From the NCBI GenBank assembly GCA_021234155.1, contig JAJEKV010000143.1, forward strand, positions 260,636-324,635: 64,000 nucleotides of DNA, written 5' to 3'. Positions 60,120 to 64,000 of the stretch are shown here, piece by piece; the stretch's first letter is position 1; each line of letters starts with the position of its first letter. The position numbers were made by a program, and so were the translations under genes. The notes below the pieces were generated by a model. That model was not told where the DNA came from. It worked only from the letters and a program-made list of their open reading frames with translations, and ran no database searches. The DNA is from Isoetes taiwanensis (Eukaryota > Streptophyta > Lycopodiopsida > Isoetales > Isoetaceae).

Positions 60120-63075
60120 TAATTATCCGCGGAGATGGTTTGGCCAAGGGCGTAGATGATGTGAGCCAGTGACCGCGGTATGGCCGGGTAAATGCTGTCG
60201 GGCAGATCTTTGACCGGTCATTTGCAATGGGTTGGCACGGTGGCAGCCCTCCACCGGCTTCACTTGTAGAGCGGAGAACCTGGGGGCGGCACTAGTGTAG
60301 TGGATTACGCGGCTAGCAGACGAGCAATGCCTACACTTGATCACTCGCCTTGTCGGGACAGTGGCCGGGACGAGGAAGTAGACTGACCATCACCGTTCTT
60401 TGCAGATAGATTGGCGGGCCAACCGAAGCACCCATTGCCCCAACACCACATGTACCACGGCAAGGCCTCGGACTATGATCATGCGGCGGCCTATGCAGGA
60501 TGCTTTGAGCATGAGTGCCGGGAGTGCCGCAGCTCCCCACACTTCAACAACAGACGGCCTAATGAACCCAGCCTCCTTCGAGGGTAGGGGATGATGCTTT
60601 GGGAGAGGCCGCCTCGACGATCCACGTGGGCTGCAACCACCTTCCCCCCGCAATCATCGGGTTCGGGATGACTTAATGTCGGGAGCTGAAACGATGGCTC
60701 CGCCAAGTGCCGACCCCACCATTCGCTCAAGATGCCGGTCCCCAATACCGCTCCTTCCTCAAGACCAAGAAAGCTGTGTACCTTAAGGAGCACCAAAGAA
60801 TGATGTTTGGTCTACTAGACCGCCACCCTAGGACCTTCCGAGAAAGGTCTTGAGTAAGCCCGCACAGACCCACATGAAATATTACCCCCGAACAATGGGT
60901 GAGATACTTGAAGAAGTTGTATGACCCAATGGGGAAGCCGGGCACAGCTACTCCTCCATGAGGGCCTAGCACCGGTCATTACCGGGGGATGTCATAATGG
61001 GCCTCGCAACGCCGCTAACGGGAAGGCAAAGCAGATTTGATGGTATGGCGTGAGCTTCTCAAGTGGGTAGGGCCCCCAATGGTGCCGGTTCTCACAAAGA
61101 CTCTTCAACGGGGCATTGCAAGAAGGCTTCCCCGACTTTGGACTACCCGGTAGAGTTGTGCCCATATACAAAGCGGGGACCCCACATTGACCAACTATCG
61201 TACCATTATGGTCAGGCCTGTCTTTGCCAAGTTGCTTGCCGATTCTTGAGCAAACGATTGACACTTTGGGGGGAGGATGGAGAAGTGCGAAGCTCACGCA
61301 GGCAGCTTCCCCCTGGCATTCTACTATTGATCATATCTTCACTCTGCGAACACTCATAGAGGATAGCCGAATCGACGCAAAATCTGTACATCGTTGCTTT
61401 GTGGATTTCGCAAAGCTTTTTTGGCACAGTGCCCCGGGATAAGTTGTGGGACAGATTGAGACAGCTAGGGACCCCCATCGACTTGCGTAATGCTATATCT
61501 GCACTATACTGAGGCTTGCTCTCGCCGCCTCACACCTTTCGGGGAGCCCGTTGTTAGTAGCATTGGGGCGCCGTGGCTGCCCCTCTATCCCCGACGCTCT
61601 TTGGCTTGTACATTGATCAGCCTAGAAGCATGGCTAGCCGAAAGCACCTGGGAGGCACTCGGTTGATGCACCACATAATCCGCAACTCATATATGCCGAT
61701 GATGTTGACCCGCCGCATATACCCCGCAGGACATGCAACGCCACCGGATGCTTTGGACACTTTCGCCAATTCACCGACATGAGAGTTAACTTGGCCAAGA
61801 CAAGGGTGCTGCTGGTCCCATCATCCCGGCATCCACGCCGCCCCTCATTCACTTACCAAAAGGTGTAGTGGAGGTGGCTCGATCTTATAAGTATTTGGGC
61901 ATTGAGTTTTCTACTACCACACACCGGGATGCATCCATCGTTACGGTCACCGCAGTCGGAAAGCCCCCAGATGCAATGCAAAACAAAACCACAAGGCAGA
62001 GTCAGATGCATGGGGTCACCAGCACACTTGTTCGTGGCCTTGGTTGAACCGGGTCCTCCTCTATGGGGCGTAGTGTGGGGCCGCTGATATCCCTCACCAC
62101 TTGGAACGATCTAAAGGTGTATGTATAGGCCTTCTTGGCCCGGACACCGGGAGTGAAATCCACGGGTCCCATATCAGATCTTGCTCCGGAGATGTGCTTC
62201 CTTCCATTACAGAGGGTCGCTACTGAACGTCACATTATTTACTTCCCGTAAGGTGGTGGCTATGGATGAAGCCGCCCGCCCAACCTTGCTTTTGGCAAAG
62301 GGCCATGGGCAGAACGACTCAAAGCCTGCTGGAAAGACAAGCAAGCCCGGTGGTTCTCGCTATGGAATGTGCGTGCACACGAGATGTGGACCGGTGCATA
62401 CACCGAAGGAACGCTACCGCTTTGAAGCAAGATTTGATGCTTGCTTCATGGCCAAGCTTTGGGATCTTGAGGCCCCCGCCACATGTCAAGGTGGCAAATT
62501 ATCGACGCCAGGTTAATCCCATGCTCACGAGGGGCCCACACCACTACATGCGCACTCCATCTACCCATGAAAAAGCGCAGGTGATTGCTTCCATTCGCGA
62601 CAGTGCACACCACCTCCGCATTGAGACAGGGAGATGGATTCGGAGCGCGGCGTGAGGACAGAGTCCGGGGCATGCCACCAGGCCATTGAGGATGAAAGTC
62701 ACGCCCTCCAGGGCCCGTCGGGGCACCAACATATCCGGCTCCGGTGATGCTCGATTAGTTGTGCCCCATCGGGCCTTGCATGAGCTACCGAGCACGGCCT
62801 CTGTAGGTTTGTTGGGATCGTACCTCCGTGAGGTAATGGATACACGGGCCTCGCTTATGCCCCCCGTCCACATTAACCTCGCTTGTACTTGTGGATTATG
62901 TATATAATCATGCGGCAAAGATGTCAAAGATCCTTATTGCTACTAGGTTTTCCCAAAACCTTTCGGTGGGGGTTTTTAATCCTCGTAGTAATACGCCGCT
63001 TTTTGTTTGTACTTGGGTCCCATAGGCCGGTTGGTCTCCGTGGACGATAAAACCATATTCTATTCTATTCTTTAT
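60120..63075 (+). mobile_element. Decayed LINE (non-LTR retrotransposon) with ATTCT tail
   Basis: Frame-hopping translation gives an ordered reverse transcriptase: the approach region (HQRMMFGLLDRHPRTF, 60,790); GDPT...NYRTIMVRPVFAKLL (61,180); STIDHIFTLRTLIEDSRIDA (61,320); VHRCFVDFAK (61,385); PLSPTLFGLYIDQ (61,580); a degraded A.DD active-site region near 61,700; VNLAKTKVLL (61,790); SYKYLGIEFS (61,890). A C-terminal IEDESHAL motif lies near 62,670. The 3' UTR (62,895-63,060) and ATTCT tail match the truncated copies at 12.6 and 38.7 kb. Such elements insert by target-primed reverse transcription. Stops and frameshifts are frequent, so it is inactive. The 5' limit is uncertain and no endonuclease domain was recognised. 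Confidence 0.75.
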
Positions 63076-63079
63076 AATT

Positions 63080-63765
63080 AATTTAACATAGCTAAGTAAA
63101 TCCCTTGTGGCCAACCCACTAGGTTATCATACCCCAGGGTGGCGTATCTATACTGGGTGATGTGTCAATACATTTATACGTAGACCGTATAAATACTTGG
63201 AACGTCACATTCTCACCTCCTTAGAATTAATGCTGTCCTCAGCATTGGGGTTAGTAACGAATATAGGAAGAAATAATTTTTATAAGTAATATATATGTAT
63301 TCAAAACTTTAAAGTTTGGAAAACAGTTCAAGCACCGTGGTGCATTTCACATGATTATCGAAGTTCAATAGCAACTTCAGTGGAACAACAAACAAAACAT
63401 GTAGACAAAATAAAACTGAAGAGTTCGGGTCATCAGCAACCCTCTAGCAGGGGCAGGGCACGTACTGCTTACTGGCCTGCATATGTCAGTATATCAGTAT
63501 GTATGATGAAATTGTGGTTGAAGGGACCACCCCCTTATAGTAATAAAAAGAAAACCCTATCTATCAGGGGACCTATTATGTCTATGGTTTGCAGTTCATT
63601 GCAGTATAGGGAATGGCCAAGTTCCCATTGTAGCCGAAAAGAACGCGGCCTACCAACTATATGCTCTACAACAAGTTGTGGTCAGGTCAACATTGACAAT
63701 ACACCACGTCCTAGAGAACACAAGGTGATCTCATCATCGGTGATTTATTGTTATTTACGATGCAT
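63080..63765. other. Probable 3' flank or LTR of the chromovirus
   Basis: No gene is seen. Because the integrase at the right edge reads leftward and ends at ~63,766, its 3' LTR should lie here, but I could not fix its ends or find its partner. Confidence 0.3.
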
Positions 63766-64000
63766 CTACCCCTCTAGGGCGCTACTCCGTGCAATCAAGC
63801 TTCTAAGCTTACCGCCGGCTGCGGGGTTGATAGCATCGTTGATGGTGCGGCCTTGAGATTCGCGCATGAAATCCGGATAATGCTTGCCAAGGTCTATCTT
63901 CATCACCCAAGTAGCATCGTCAACTGGTAAATGTTTCCATTTAACCAAGTACTGCAACATTTGAGTCCTTCTGGTTTGTTTATAAGCTCGATCAAGAAGA
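63766..64000 (-). pseudogene. Chromovirus (Ty3/gypsy) integrase C-terminal chromodomain
   Basis: The minus strand reads ILDRAYKQTRR-like text, then MLQYLVKWKHLPVDDATWVM followed by DLGKHYPDF, the classic chromodomain of plant chromoviral integrases (LVKWK..P.DDATWE). The domain steers integration toward certain chromatin. The frame ends at 63,766. The rest of the polyprotein is beyond the window's right edge, so intactness cannot be judged. The usual Glu after ATW is Val here. Confidence 0.8.

Overview
This looks like a piece of a large, repeat-filled nuclear genome from a land plant, most likely a non-seed plant (fern, lycophyte or moss). The reasons are spliceosomal introns, Ty1/copia and Ty3/gypsy elements with plant-type primer sites, a plant-type CCCTAAA motif, ribonuclease-inhibitor-like LRR remnants, and a DNT-ENKNQ protein family that I know mainly from non-seed plants. 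The species cannot be fixed by reading. Nearly every coding stretch carries frameshifts or stops. That could be transposon decay, an unpolished long-read assembly, or both.

Layout. 1-9 kb: a broken LRR gene (about 4.3-6.2 kb) in otherwise unrecognised DNA. 9-11 kb: an AT-rich minisatellite. 12.6-12.8 kb: a 5'-truncated LINE tail. 13.3-13.8 kb: pyrimidine-rich and short tandem repeats. 19 kb: three 175-180 bp tandem units. 21.7-24.6 kb: a decayed copia element on the minus strand with both LTRs. It abuts a second copia-type LTR whose partner lies at 31.8 kb. 33.8-41.4 kb: two direct copies of a ~2.4 kb repeat. The first is interrupted by a ~1.4 kb insertion, which has an inverted relative at 56.8-58.0 kb. 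38.3-38.8 and 43.7-44.6 kb: LINE remnants. 44.6-49.9 kb (minus): the 3' part of a gypsy-like element with extra ORFs downstream of integrase.

The most interesting stretch is 49.9-56.2 kb. A minus-strand gene (Cys-rich domain, then a DNT-ENKNQ domain, possibly transposase-derived) is head to head with a plus-strand, intron-containing gene. The latter joins a ParB-like domain to a beta-class amino-methyltransferase (DLPYG, then FSGSGTT). Upstream of the methyltransferase gene and inside its introns lie arrays of perfect palindromes with core TATTCCGGAATA, spaced 42 bp apart. The upstream array keeps the central CCGG. The intronic copies mostly carry CTGG, CCAG or CTAG, the pattern expected from deamination of methylated CpG. 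Together this suggests a mobile or formerly mobile DNA-modification system with its own binding or target sites. That reading is inference. The palindromes, spacing, introns and methyltransferase motifs are visible directly.

58.5-64 kb: a CGCG-palindrome cluster, a GC-rich stretch without recognisable genes, a long decayed LINE (about 60.1-63.1 kb, ATTCT tail), and the C-terminal chromodomain of a chromovirus integrase running off the right edge.
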